From contig NC_089587.1 of NCBI RefSeq assembly GCF_019320115.1, positions 108,735,158 through 108,799,157 of the forward strand: DNA of 64,000 bases, read 5' to 3'. The DNA comes from Miscanthus floridulus (lineage: Eukaryota; Streptophyta; Magnoliopsida; Poales; Poaceae). The notes below the pieces were generated by a model. The model ran no database searches and was not told where the DNA came from. It saw nothing but the letters and a program-made list of their open reading frames with translations. The stretch's first letter is position 1, and each line of letters opens with the position of its first letter. Below are positions 21,466 to 33,180 of this stretch, one piece after another. The position numbers and the translations under genes are program-made.

Positions 21466-21479
21466 GTGGTTAACTGTTG

Positions 21480-22764
21480 TGTCTACAGTATATTCAAATG
21501 TGATCCTCTGTTTCTTTACGAGGCATGTTCGGCTGGTCATATTTCGAACTTATTTCGGCTGATTTCGGTTAATTCAATAGTGTTCTGTGAGAGAGAATAA
21601 GCTGAAACAAGCTGAGACTAGACAAGGAGAACAGGTTGTACACAATGGAGACGTCCGTTACTTCCTACAATATGATAAAAATCAGTTCGTATTAAAATAC
21701 GCATGGAAGTTGAATTTTACTGATATTTTTTTACATATCATCAACCATAAAATGGCCCACAAACTTACCCTTCTCAAACGCTATTGTACGCAAAGCATGA
21801 GTGCATGACCCGCTTGCATACAGGCAAAGCGGAGCTCGAGTTTAGGGCACGCTTTTCATTTGTAGATACTACTAGAGGTGAGAAGCACAGTGGCAGCCAC
21901 TTCGCCCGCTGGCATCCACAAAAGTGGCCTGGCCAGTGGTCACATCCACTTGGTCGGCTGACCGGACCAGACCTTTCCCGATGTGGCTGGTGGCTCCTCC
22001 AACTGGCGCCCCAAGTTGCCGAAAAGGAATTGTTCTTTCGCTCTCCCGTCGCCTGTTGCGTGGTGTTGCTGTTGAGTGCAGCTGCAGATCTGCTGCACAC
22101 TTGACCAAGATCGATTCATCTAGGGACTAGTAGCAGATAACCCAGATCTCCCAAAGAAATACTAATCCCAAGTTGCCGGTCGCCTTTTCGATTTGCTTCC
22201 CCTGTCGCCGCCGTCACGCGCCCCGGATTAGGGTGGTTGGCTGGCGGCAAGTTGCACGCGAGATGCCGCGACGATCGAGCACTGTGGAGCGTTCTTGCCC
22301 TGCGGGCCGACCGGTCACCTCCTGCGTTGGGGGTGGGGGGCGGGGCCCGGTGGATCGCCCAAGTTGCCGCGGGTGAAAAAGGGGAAAACGTCGTGCCCGC
22401 CGACTACGGTCCGTGTCACGAGTACTGCAGGAGGTCGTTCATCGTCACGTCAGGAGATGCAGGGAATGCTGCCGCAGCGCACCGCGGCAACTTGCGCCTC
22501 TCGCGAGACTTTTCGCTGATGCTTTGCTTACTGGCCGTCGACGCTGGCCGCGGGCCGCGGGCCGCTGGCGTCTCAGATTCTGGCGGAGAGCGCTCGGTTT
22601 CCCCGGGGCGGGAGCACGTGCATCGGGCGATGAGAAACCGCGGTCCGACGGCGGCAGTAGCGCCGGCCCAAGGCCATCTCCATATTATTTTATATTTTAT
22701 TAAGAGAAAACAGATAAGTTATGGCTTAATAATCAAAAGCTAGACTTACGTATATATTTTAAGG
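21480..22764. other. Unassigned, partly GC-rich
   Basis: About 21,525-21,625 is a remnant of the GTGAGAGA-type MITE. From 21.78 to 22.69 kb the sequence is GC-rich with overlapping open frames on both strands (up to 168 codons at 22,237-22,743). They show no domain, are rich in Arg/Gly/Ala and overlap each other, so no gene is called. It may be a captured gene fragment. Confidence 0.3.
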
Positions 22765-23750
22765 GAAAGGGTTAGCGCCCGGACGTCCGGCCGTAGGAGG
22801 TGGGAGCCCGCGTAAGGACATTGCTCCTGTTCGAGCGCATCCACCGCGTAACGTCCTAGCATAATAGAAACGCACCATAACCCTGCAGCGCCGTAACAGA
22901 CAAGAGCGCGACCTTCGCACCCGCCTCACCCCACTTGCGCATCCGCGTCGCGGAAGAGTCTGCTGGCCTCAGGCGCCCGCACGGTGACCCACGCGCGGCG
23001 CCCCAACAACATGTGCAACACTCGATATACTTTTGAAACATTTAGACGTAACACTTGCAAAATACGTCTGTAGATAGATGAAACACTTAAAACATACGTC
23101 TCAAAACACTTGCAAAAACACCTGAAAAAACACGTAAAAACCATTAAAAACATACACAGCATCCAGATAAAAATACTTGCAACATATGCAACATCCAGAT
23201 AAACACACTTGCAACATACGTCTGAAAAACAGATGAAACATTGGAAACAGAATCGTGCAACATATGTGTACAACCATTGTAACATATGCAACATCTCGAT
23301 CTACTTTGCAGCATCTATATGAAACACTTGAAACATCCCTCTGAGACATTTCAAACACTTGAAATAGACGCTAGCAACATGCAATTTTAAGCGCAACATC
23401 TACTTGCTGCTTGGACGAAATGGAGGCTCATCAATGTAGAGCTTGGCGTGGCACGGAGCTAGATGTCGTGGAATGGGGGGCGATTTCACAGAGGGGCAAG
23501 CGGTTGCGCGTCTCCAGCGATAGGGTGGGCGGGTGCAGTCCCCCGCGGCAAGGCACCCCCACGGTGGAGGCGGCAGCACTGCCCACGGTGAGCGGCACCC
23601 ACGCTGGAGAAGGTGAGCCGTCGGTGGGCGGCGCGATTTTGTCGGGCGCATAGGTCGGATGGCGCGGTGGATAAGGCCGCTGCAGTGACTAGAGGCTTCT
23701 GGACGAGCGTATAGGAGTGGGTCAATGGGAGCGTCCCGACAGATAGACGC
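22765..23750. mobile_element. Possible non-autonomous MULE with AAACACTTGCAACAT repeats
   Basis: The left margin has GGGTTAGCGCCCGGACGTCCGG. The right margin on the opposite strand has GGGCGTCTATCTGTCGGGACGC, a weak inverted match. Between 23.0 and 23.4 kb the motifs ACACTTGCAA, GCAACATATG and GAAACATT recur more than a dozen times. That low-complexity pattern is common in grass Mutator-like non-coding elements. No target duplication was verified. Confidence 0.35.
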
Positions 23751-23978
23751 CCTATTCTCTATCATTATCGTATTTTAAGATTCATATCTCGTATAGTTCC
23801 TGCCTAAAAACTGGACATCCTTTAGGCGAACGAGAACGGACACGGCCACATTAGGGGTGCTGCACGCCTGTACCCTGCGGCCTTCGAAAGTAGCTCGAGG
23901 GAGGCAGGCCGACCGGCAAGGCCTAGGTGGCGGGCACGGGAGGTAGGTCAAGGCAGCAGGGTCGCCGCTGGCCTGAGC

Positions 23979-24344
23979 CACTATAATATGACACCCCTTT
24001 TGCAACGCAAATATGAGGTGCTAAAAATCCATATATGCTTTGGTAGGGTCTATTCCAACGCATCTAATATGTGTTGCCTAAAGTGGCGTTGCAAGGATCT
24101 ATTGCAACACTTATTTATGTGTTGGTAACAAGTACTAATAACCGTTGTAAAGTTGCAACGCATAATGGTGGGTTATGGCAACGCTTATATGTGTTTGTAC
24201 AAACCATGGGCGAATGACTTTTCTGTGGCATGTTGCAACATATAGATTAGTTTATTGCAACATTTATATACGTTGCATGGAAAAATTAAACCATGCGGTC
24301 ATTAATATCATAATAAATTAATTAATTTATAAAACAATACAAAG
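23979..24344 (+). mobile_element. CACTA transposon end with subterminal repeats
   Basis: It begins CACTATAATATGACACCCC, a CACTA-type terminus. It is followed by at least seven direct or inverted copies of a GTTGCAAC/CAACGC-ATATGTGTTG motif over 24.03-24.28 kb, as in En/Spm subterminal regions. The other end and transposase are not found; the element is interrupted by the LTR at 24,349. Confidence 0.5.
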
Positions 24345-24348
24345 ATCA

Positions 24349-27300
24349 TGCCGGTATAATTTAATGAGAAGCCCAACACATAGGAAATAAACATTCTCAG
24401 CCATATAGTATCAAGAATTTGGGGCATTACAATGACTACAATCCACATAATACATAACGTAATTTTTGTTCATAGTACAAATTCCTATGGTAGTAACTTC
24501 AGTCTAGCATTCCACAGATGTGATCATCCTTTTATCTTCTTGACCTACCGATGGAAGTTGGATTACTTTAATACAATAATTAGAAGTATAATCAAATTGG
24601 GATAATATGAAATTTTAAGAGAGGTGTCTTATGCAATAGCATCATATGATGAGCAGAATAATATTATATCTTGCACATATATCAATCATTTGTGGCAGAA
24701 CCGTCCGAAATAATACACTTTCGGAGGCGCTCGTCTTCCACTGGACACTAAGCACCTCGAAAGTGAGCTACATCGAACAGTTCTGTCGAGCATACCCCAA
24801 GGAAGAACTCGAAATAATCCACGTTTTACATCCAGAATCCAATAATGAGTACGAGCTTACAATAATTAGTCTATTTCATACAACAAGAGTTCTTGAAAAT
24901 TATTTATTACAATACCAGAGTTCAGAGTGTGATAATTAAACAGCTGAATGAAAATAAACATCTAGCAGAAACGATACAAGGATCCGTCTGTGCCCACCAG
25001 AAGAATCCTCCACACAAGAGCTACTCCTCAAGTTGCACCTGCAACAGAGGTAAAATAAACCCTGAGTACACAATAGACTCGCAAGACTTACTCGACTAGT
25101 GAGAATAGTTTCTCGACTCTCAAGGATATGATAGGCAATATATGTTTGATGTTTTCTTTTTGTTTACGAAAAACATTACTAATAGTTCATCCTTACAGTC
25201 AAGTTTTATTAGCAGTCATGATTACTTCATTAGCTAACCATTCTACGTAAGCACCTATTCTGCTTTCAAGCAAGGGTTAAGCAATCAGAACTATTTCACC
25301 ATCTTTCATCTTGCAATTCTTACTACGGTGCTAGACCATAGCCAAGTCGTACTGTCTCACGGAAACAGCGATTCACAAACCAATGTATCCCAGCTGGGTA
25401 CCCCGAACACACGCCCCGTTTGTACCCCAGGCACAAACAAGACCAACCCATTCCGCTCCTGTCACGGGGTCCAGGTCCCCATCCAAACTTAGACTCCAAG
25501 CCCCCACACTTGAGACTCGGTCTTAGTACGGTGCTTAGACCTCCACCTTTCCCCGTCTCCAATCAGTCGGTCCGGAAAAGAGCCGGAGCCCACAACAAGA
25601 GTGTAACGAGTATTCCCGTTCCCATAAGCAAGTATGTGCCTAGGATAATAAGTATATGACTTGACTACCATCCACAGCAACGGACGGTCCTTAATCGACA
25701 CGAATAGGAAAAACAGTGTAACCAAGCTAAGCCTCATTGGCCGTGGGACACAACCTGTTACACCCATCAATACTCATACCATATCCATGCCCTGTCTCTA
25801 TTTTTCCTTTCATCATTTTATCATGAGAGTAAATATAATAATCATCTATTGTGAGTAACGGCAGGTTACTCACGCTACCAAAATGCTAAGCATAGCAGCT
25901 ACTCGAACCTGTACTAGTAGGACTCGTAAGATAGTTATATCTATGCATGTGGTTTTCATAAAATTTCTGTAACGTAAATGCACATCACACACACACATAT
26001 ATATATGTATATATATATATACATATACATATATATATATATATATATTCAGTGATTATCAAAAATAAAGGTTATGCACCGGGGCTTGCCTTGGGCAGGC
26101 GTGGTGTCAACTGAGTCAGTCAATGGTGACTCCGGGACCTCCTCCTGCACAAGAATCTCGTCCTCATACTCCTCAACGATCTCCTCGAACTTGCGATTGC
26201 CGGTGGTCATGATCTTCGCCAACTCGTTCTCTACATGCATGCGATGATGATGCAACACTTAGCATTTAAGCAATAGCAACTCCTAAACTAAGAATTCGCA
26301 TACTAAGCTACTAAGCTAGCTCTAATAACTAAGGTACTAAGCTAACTATCATCTTTACCAAGCAAAGTGTTGGGTTCAACTAACAAACACATAGCTTTAC
26401 AAATGAAGGATATATCTTTATTTCTACTAATGATTTAATGTATATTTAAAATAAAGAGCATTTAACTACCCTAATGCTTAGTCTATTCTAAAGTTACAAA
26501 AATTACAGTGAGCACATAATAATACAATGAAACTACCATAAAAATGTCAGGACCAAAGCTATCACCAATTTACCACAAAAATTCCTATAATATTTAACCT
26601 AATAGTATTAAGCATTCTCAAATGATTTACTAGCTCCTGGTATCAACATGTATATATATGAACTAAATATACTAATAGATAGAGCACAATTTTAGGAACC
26701 TAACAAAATTTATTTCACAATTTTTGGACACCTACATCATTTTATATGATTTACCAAAGATTAGCTAAAAAATTAAATTAGAAAACTATTTCAAATTCCT
26801 TAGGAAAAGAAAAATGAAACCTCCCACGTGGCCCACACGCGCGGCCCACGCGACACAGCACGTGCGCAGCGGCCCGTAGGCGTAGCCCACGTGAGGCCGG
26901 CCCGCGCGGAGACGGCACGCGCCGAGGAATCCCGCGCGCGTCGATGACTTTACAAAAAAAAGACATCGAACTCCTCTCAATTTACAACTAAGTACTAACA
27001 CTATTTTCTCCTCTATCAGAACTTCTAACCCCCTGGTCTTTCCCTAATTCACCCACGCGCACCCCCGGCGACCCAGCGCAAGGCGACGCGGCGAGCGGCG
27101 GCACTGAGCGCCTATGCCGGCCACCTAGGACCTGCGCGGGCCCACCTAACGGGTCGATCACGACCTTCGATCTTGGTGGCTACGCTAAGCGGCAGCGAGG
27201 GGTGGCGGGACACGCTGGAGGGAGCTACAGCAACGCGTGACCATCCACAACGGCGGCGTAGCTGCCCCAGCGATCTAGAGCACCTAAGAACCTAATTGGC

Positions 27301-28812
27301 TAGCGAGGGAGCATGAGTAGACTATCATGGACCTAGCTGAGGTGACGGTTGAGGTAGAGGATGATGAAGTAGGGCTAGCCATGTGCGAACGAGCCATGCG
27401 GCGACGCACCGCGGCGGCATGGTCGCGTCAGCGACGACGGGGAGGCGGTAGCGGTTCCGCTAACCTGCGCAAGGGGGAGAGGTAGGCAATGCAAAGTTAG
27501 TGGTGTAGGTGAATTGGTTCGGGGTGAGTGGTAGGAGGGCTGCCCACATCCACGGTCGGACGCGGCCTTATCGGCACGGTGGCGGGGAAACTCCAAAATT
27601 GGAGCTTGGCAGTGCCTTCTTCATGGCTGGGTGGGGTCGGACAGCGAGAGGACATGATGGTGAAGCCTTGGATACGATGAATCGAATGGAGGTGATCGCT
27701 TGCTAGGTAATTTGATGGCGCGCTCGACGGCGGCAGTAGAAGGAGAAAGAGAGAAAGAGAGAGACGGGGGGCGGCAGGTGGGCTCGGCTCGTCCACGCCT
27801 TGGCGGGAAACGATCGGCGTGATCATGGAGGCCCACGTGCAGGCGCTAGCAGATAGGCACGTACGTTCATGACCGACGTGGCCCGTGCGACGCAGTGCCA
27901 TTAATGACAAGGCAATGGCGAGCCCAACCACGTGCGCGCGGCAGAGGCGGCATCGCACTGGGCTGGCAGCGGCGTAGAGATGCAGAGTGAGACACGGACA
28001 TGACGGCGAGGCGACGGCACCGGCAGCGGCTGTGGCACAGCGCGGGGCGAGTCGCAGTGTGCCAGCGGGGTGGGGCCAGTGGCAGCACCGCCCGGCTGCG
28101 CAAGCAACAGCGGCGGCTCCGCGCCCGCCGCCAGGAGCCAGCGGCGGCCATGCCAGACCAGCTGTGGCCGGCCACGCGCGGCAGCGCGCGTGCGCGCGGG
28201 ACAGCCAGCATGGCGACGCCGAACGCCCGAGCGTGGTGACCGCGCCCACGTGGCCAACCGGCCAGAAACCGTGTCGTGCAAAAGCGCCTATAAAAACTAA
28301 ACGGTTGCTTCTGAACCTTAACCATCTTCACCATAGTCAAGATGGCATATGAGACTACCAAATCGAGCTATAACACTATACCACCCTTTAACCCAATCTC
28401 TTAAAATAATTTGCTAAACATAGCAATGTATAGCTGTTGATAAACTTGAAAATTTTCTAAGTTTTTGAGCTGAACTTGATTTCAGTTTGTAATTTCTAGG
28501 CTAGTAGAAATATTAGTTAGTAATATCATTTTTCAACAGCAAGTATTTCATTGTCATCTATAAAGTTTGTACTTCAAACTTTATTTAAGTACCACACACA
28601 TGTTCTATAGTATTTTTGCTTAATAAAAAATGGTTTTCAACCCTACTTGATATTCATGAGCTATTGAATCAACTTTCATTTATCATTTTTATTGATCATT
28701 TTAAGTTACAAAAAATTTATCTACACATTCTATCACAAGCATTAATACATAAATATGATGCTCATGATATGTTTTAGTAAATGATTTAGGGTGCAACACC
28801 GAGGTTGTTACA
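24349..28812 (-). repeat. Tekay-like LTR, antisense, apparently solo
   Basis: On the minus strand it starts TGTAACAACCTCGGTGTTGC at 28812, like the Tekay LTR at 2857. It contains AAGGCAAGCCCCGGTGCAT (26.07-26.10 kb), matching AAGGCAAGCCCCGGATGCAT at about 5.01 kb, and a GTACTCAGGGTTTATTTTAC segment near 25.06 kb, matching the 5.96 kb region. Its GC-rich island lies at 27.0-28.3 kb. The left edge (TGCCGGTATAAT at about 24,348) is less certain; ATCAT lies at both margins (24345-24349 and 28812-28816). No internal domain follows on either side. Open frames in the GC island are not genes. Confidence 0.6.
25982..26048. repeat. (CA)n/(TA)n compound microsatellite
   Basis: A CACACACACA run, then an interrupted ATATATGTATATA tract, inside the antisense LTR. 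Confidence 0.9.
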
Positions 28813-28932
28813 TCATTGAAGTCCATACAGTATTATAACAGTTTCAGAATTTTTTTTGCTTGATTGCCAAAAATAAAATATTAGTAAACTGGTAGTAAAA
28901 AGTACAGTTGATACCACTCTTAACTCTGAAGA

Positions 28933-29037
28933 TTATCCCTCAAAAGCAATGACAATTTCTTGTGCGGGCATCTTGTTGTTCATCATATGAACGTCTGAGC
29001 ATCCACAGACTGGTTCAGAAATAAGAACTATAATTTT
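28933..29037 (-). CDS. Possible last exon of an unidentified gene
   Basis: On the minus strand about 35 codons run IIVLISEPVCGCSDVHMMNN and then KMPAQEIVIAFEG to a TAA at 28933-28935. The piece is not low-complexity, has a balanced amino-acid make-up with three Cys and reads like genuine protein. A splice acceptor (CTTGTTGCAG or a nearby AG) lies just upstream at about 29.05-29.04 kb. I do not recognise the family. It may belong with the exon-like piece at 30,044-30,179 on the same strand. Confidence 0.35.
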   Translation of the reverse strand, partial: KIIVLISEPVCGCSDVHMMNNKMPAQEIVIAFEG

Positions 29038-29732
29038 TCAGACCTGCAACAAGAATTATAAATAATTAAAGTACATAACTGATTTTTCTGGGAGAATTGC
29101 ATCAGCAGAAGAAAAAAGTCTTCTTATATGAACTTAGAAGTGAGGCAATTAAAGAATGGAGTATATACTAGGCAATCTTAACATTCAGTAGAAGATGGTA
29201 CCTCGAAAGTAAGATATACTATGCCTGAAGTTGTCAAGTAGGCAGGTATGATGCTGAAAAATAAATCCATATAGACTAACTCAGTGAAAAATTTAATCAT
29301 CTGTACAACTGCAAAAGTTCACGTGAAAAAGAAGAGTCGAATGCTTGACTCGGTCACTGAATGTAACTTCTGGTTTCTGGACTACCCGAATAGAGTTGAT
29401 TATTCAATCATGAGAGAGAATCAGTTAAGCAACCGAAAAAGCCAATCGCAAAGAAATATGAAAACAGCACGAATGTTATATCCCTGTGAAAAGAACAGTA
29501 CCGATATGTCAGGTGAAAATAACATATAAAATTCAGATCTTCATATGTTAACAGCATGGTCGACAATTGATACTGCAAGCAAATTAAACGGCATTAATTT
29601 TCTATCATTATTCTAAACCAATTGATTTCTTTTTATTAAATTATACAATACAAAGTGCGCCAAAGGCAAGAATATTTACTATTATTTTTTCCTTTTATGC
29701 GGATTGGCACAGATCAGCAAATTCACACGTAT

Positions 29733-29858
29733 GGCCCCGTTAGCTTCGCTGAAAAAACAAGCCGAAACACTGTTCCGGTTAATTTGTTGTGAGAGAAAAA
29801 TACTGCGGCTGAAAAAACAAGCTGAAAAGTATAGATTATAAGAGAAGCGAACAGAACC
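29733..29858. mobile_element. MITE (GGCC...GTTCGCTTC type)
   Basis: The left end is GGCCCCGTTAGCTTC. The right end on the opposite strand is GGTTCTGTTCGCTTC. The interior has GCTGAAAAAACAAGCYGAAA twice and GTGAGAGAAAAATACTG once. It shares the core of the 15.0 kb MITE. Confidence 0.6.
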
Positions 29859-30043
29859 TTGCACTAAAGCCAGATCAAGAAAATGACAAATAGAAAGGGA
29901 TACCTGGATGGCTGTATACACTTCCCAACATGGTCCGACAAAAAAAAAAGAAAAAAAAGGAAAAAGAAAAAACAGTTGGTGCACAAAAATTCATAGACCG
30001 ATTCTCATATACTTGTTACAGAAGGAGGGGGTGGAGAGGATAC

Positions 30044-30179
30044 CTGGATCATGCGGGTAGAATAATAATGTAGACGCAAAGAAGGTAGCATCGTCCAGAT
30101 CTGGCTGCCGGCTCCCCTGTGTCACCATCGATCGCTTGAATTGAAGGAGATATTGAGGTGATGGAGGACCTGCAACCAT
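30044..30179 (-). CDS. Possible first coding exon of an unidentified gene
   Basis: ATG at 30179-30177 opens MVAGPPSPQYLLQFKRSMVT and continues QGSRQPDLDDATFFASTLLF to YPHDP, then a strong donor CCAG|GTATCC (donor bases 30043-30038). A following piece near 29.91 kb has another CCAG|GTATCC junction. The composition is protein-like and the upstream sequence (30.18-30.25 kb) resembles a leader. The family is unknown to me. If 28,933-29,037 is the last exon, the gene would span about 1.25 kb with a MITE in an intron. Confidence 0.35.
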
Positions 30180-30255
30180 AGGAGTAAGATGGCGGTGTGG
30201 ATGTGATAGGGCGGCCCCGACTTCAGAGATTCGATCCAGGAGCGACGATTTAGAT

Positions 30256-30487
30256 GGCTCTGTTTAGATTCTAAAAATTTTCACCCTAAAGTGTCACATC
30301 GAATCTTGCGGCACATGTATGGAGTACTAAATATAGACGAAAAATAAAATTAATTGCACAGTTGGATGAGAAATCGCGAGACGAAACTTTCAAGCCTAAT
30401 TAGTCCATAATTAGACACTAATTGTCAAATACAAACGAAAGTGCTACAGTAACCCAAACAAAAAAAATTTGCCAACTAAACGCGCCC
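30256..30487. mobile_element. Grass MITE (GGCTCTGTTTAG...CTAAACGCGCCC)
   Basis: The termini are GGCTCTGTTTAG and, on the opposite strand, GGGCGCGTTTAG. The body has TCACATCGAATCTTGCGGCA, GTACTAAATATAGACGAAAA, CCTAATTAGTCCATAATTAG and TCAAATACAAACGAAAGTGC, which together are a very common grass MITE signature known to me from sorghum and rice introns. Confidence 0.75.
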
Positions 30488-30842
30488 TTAGTCGCCATAT
30501 TGTGCGCTGCAATGAGTGCGCAGGCTCTGAAGACCGGAGGGGAGAAGAAACTACCGAGGGATGGTGATTTTGGTGAACCTATGTGCGGAAGGTGCCGGGT
30601 GACCGGTGGTCGTTTGGTTTTAATAAAAAATATTGGACAAGGACGTGGAGAGGTGGGCTGTACCGAGAAAACTACAACACATCTCATTTTAAGTCTCGAG
30701 CGCTAGAAAAGTTGTATTAGAGCGAGTAATAAGGTTTTAAGTCTTTGTCGCTGCCACTATCTCCGACTATAGCTATTTAAGAAGAATTTAGCTATAATTT
30801 TTAATGCAGGACAAGTTTAGTTGTTAACTACCGCTATAGCCC

Positions 30843-31145
30843 TATGTTGGTTGACTACACCAAGCTTTGAGTAGTCCCTGGCCTGCGTGGCGTATGAGTT
30901 TTGGCCCCTGTATTGAACACCATGAAAGTGTCGGTCAGGAGAGTTTTTTGGCCTAGTGTTTCGCTACATCTAGGTGATCTGAAGGGGGGAAGGTTCAGTC
31001 GTTGGGTTAGATCTCTTTGTGATCTATCTCATCGGTGGTTTCGTTTCGTTAGTAGTTCTACTGCGTTCTTGTTGCTTTCATATATGACTTTGTAATTTCG
31101 TTACGTTCGTAACAAAATTCGACCTCGGCCATTCTGGAAAAAAAA
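30843..31145 (+). mobile_element. 5'-truncated LINE (3' end) with 17-bp target duplication
   Basis: AACTACCGCTATAGCCC is present at 30826-30842 and again at 31146-31162. The inserted segment ends in an A run just before the second copy. The body reads as an untranslated tail (TTGCTTTCATATATGACTTTG, TTCGTTACGTTCGTAAC) with no ORF of note. This is the classic mark of L1-type target-primed insertion. The surrounding sequence (CTATAGC/GCTATA repeats) is the interrupted host. Confidence 0.8.
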
Positions 31146-31162
31146 AACTACCGCTATAGCCC

Positions 31163-31817
31163 GTTATAGCCGGCTATTTGCTATTTTAACAGATAGATTG
31201 CTAAATGCTTTAGCCGGTGATTTAAAACACTGAGCAGCAGTAAGTCGAAGTTCCGAGCTGCTGTAAACTACAAGTGAAATTGCGGCACATGGATGGATCC
31301 CTCCCACCCCATGGGCATTACTGAGCACTCCATTTAGGACCCCGAAGAATTTTATAGGAATTATGCAGGGATTTTACAGATAATAACACACTGGAAATTT
31401 TTCAGCATGTCTCGTTAACCTGAGATGATATATAGCGTGCGTGCATACAAAGATGTTGCTGTATGTGGCCATCTTATCTTATGATACCAATCTGGCGAAT
31501 ATGAGCATCAGTGTGCAGGACTGGCAGCCTCCTCTTAGTCGCAGGTCAGTGTCCTGGCCCGGTATCGGTACCTCGTAGCTTATCTGAAACAGGAGTAGCT
31601 ACAATGCGGCTTTATACCATACGCCGCAGTCTACTTGCTCCCGGTAGGCCTCCTCGCGGACGCCGACTTCCCAGCTGCATCGTTCTGCTGCGATCAAGAA
31701 ACACGCACGGTCAAAAAAAACGTTAAAACCCAGCAATTCTACTGAGATTAACAATGGACAAGAAGAGCCCCGCCTCGTCGACCTCGAGCCACTCGTCTCA
31801 TGAACCCAGGCGGGCGA
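31163..31817. other. Intergenic, downstream flank of the DnaJ gene
   Basis: No gene or element recognised. About 31.16-31.23 kb (TTATAGCCGGCTATTTGC) continues the GCTATAGC-rich host of the LINE. The rest is unique-looking and may contain the 3' untranslated part and terminator of the minus-strand DnaJ gene, though no clear AATAAA on that strand was pinned down. Confidence 0.35.
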
Positions 31818-33040
31818 TCATGTGGCCCACGCAATTAGCACGACGTAAATTCCTAAATAACGACGCCGCCGCCAGACCAGGCCGGGGCCATTCGCCGGAA
31901 AGCGACGCGGAGGTTGACGGCCGGACGGACCCGACCTGTCACCGTCGCGGCATCGCCTGGCCCCGCGCACCGGCGCAGGCGTGGCCCAGGTCCAGGAGCA
32001 TCTATATGCTGAGAATGCCGAACGGACCCCAGAGGGACTGGGCGACATGAATATGATGAGACGCACCGGCGAGAAGGAGGACGGCGACGGCCTCAGGAAC
32101 AGCTCCTCGAATTGCCGCTGCAGGTCCTCCAGGCTCTCCCCCTTGCCGTTGTCCTGCGCGTGAGCCAAATGTGCACGTCGTCAGGAACAGGAACTGATGG
32201 ACTCATCTCAAAGGAGTTCATCAGTGTCAGTGTGCATGTTTCGGTGGCGGGTGCTGATGAGTTCTTACGGCGGGGCCTGCCTGGCTCATGGCCTCCAGAA
32301 TATCTCCGAGGATCTCCCCGGCGCCCTGCCAGACGCGGAAAACAAAAGTTAAGCTGCTGAACGGTCAGCATGGCGGGCACCAAAATATCTCTCTCTCCTG
32401 CTACCCCAAAACTGGAAAATGCACATGTGGTACGTACGTCATCGTCGCCTTCGCCGTCGTAGGCCCCGACGTCATACAGGATCCGCTTGTTGGGGTCGGA
32501 CAGAACTGGCAAAAAGTTCAGTTAAAAATCACATCACTTTCATGTTTCATTATGGCATTCTGTGTGCAAAAAATATAACTAAGTGTACATGATAATCTCA
32601 TAAAACGTTAGTAGCATCCAACCTGCAAGCAACATACACAAAAAAGAAGTCTCAGCTCAACGCATATCATACGAAGCAGATTGGTTACCGGCGTACGCTC
32701 CTTGGATCTTCTGAAACCTGGCCTTGGCCGCGTCCGCGCTGCCGGCGGAGCTCCCTGCGACGGCGCACTTGTCCGGGTGCCATTTCTGCCCACCAACACA
32801 GACCAGTAACACACCAGTGAGCAGAGCAGCAGAGTCTGATCTTTGAGCGAAACAGGGCAACCGGACGGGGGAAGAAGAGACGCCAAGGAGGCAAGGAGCA
32901 ATAACAGAGTCAGGGCCGAGGTCACCAACCATGGCGAGCTTGCGGTAGGCGCTGCGCAGCTCGGCGTCGGAGCAGTCGCTGGCCACGCCCAGCACCGCGT
33001 ACAGGCTGCTGCTCTTGCTGCCTCCTCCGCGTCCGGCCAT
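31818..33040 (-). CDS. J-domain (DnaJ) co-chaperone gene, multi-exon
   Basis: J-domain proteins stimulate Hsp70 ATPase. Predicted exons on the minus strand: 33040-32930, 32785-32689, 32505-32438, 32325-32269 and 32153 onward; phases join cleanly (111, 97, 68, 57 bases). The start ATG at 33040 gives MAGRGGGSKSSSLYAVLGVA, then helix II AELRSAYRKLAM, the HPD motif in KWHPDKCAVAG, helix III KARFQKIQGAYA and VLSDPNKRILYDVGAYDGEG. Later exons give GAGEILGDILEAMSQ and ESLEDLQRQFEELFL, matching the small plant 'dnaJ homolog B6-like' family. All visible introns are GT-AG. There is no zinc finger. The C-terminus after FSP is doubtful: a GTGCGT donor there may lead to a further exon, otherwise the frame stops at 31818. 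This is the one host gene with exons that look intact. Confidence 0.82.
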
Positions 33041-33172
33041 CGCAACCAACCAAACCAACGTTCGAGGTCGAGGACGAAACCTGCAGCCGCGCCGCCGACT
33101 TGCTGCCTGTCCCCGATCGAGTCGCCGCGAGCTCGAGCCGTGCCGTGGTTGCTGCGCCGGCGCATGCGCGCT

Positions 33173-33180
33173 ACTTATAG
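33173..33180 (-). promoter_or_regulatory. TATA box of the DnaJ gene
   Basis: CTATAAGT on the minus strand, about 135 bases upstream of the ATG in GC-rich sequence, is well placed for a core promoter with a 100-base leader. Confidence 0.55.

Noticed and set aside
22237..22743. A 168-codon plus-strand frame in GC-rich DNA
   Set aside because: Overlapped by other long frames, low-complexity composition, no motif; at best a captured fragment.
27375..28361. Frames of up to 250 codons on both strands
   Set aside because: They lie in the GC island of the antisense LTR; Arg/Ala/Pro-rich, overlapping, no recognisable domain.
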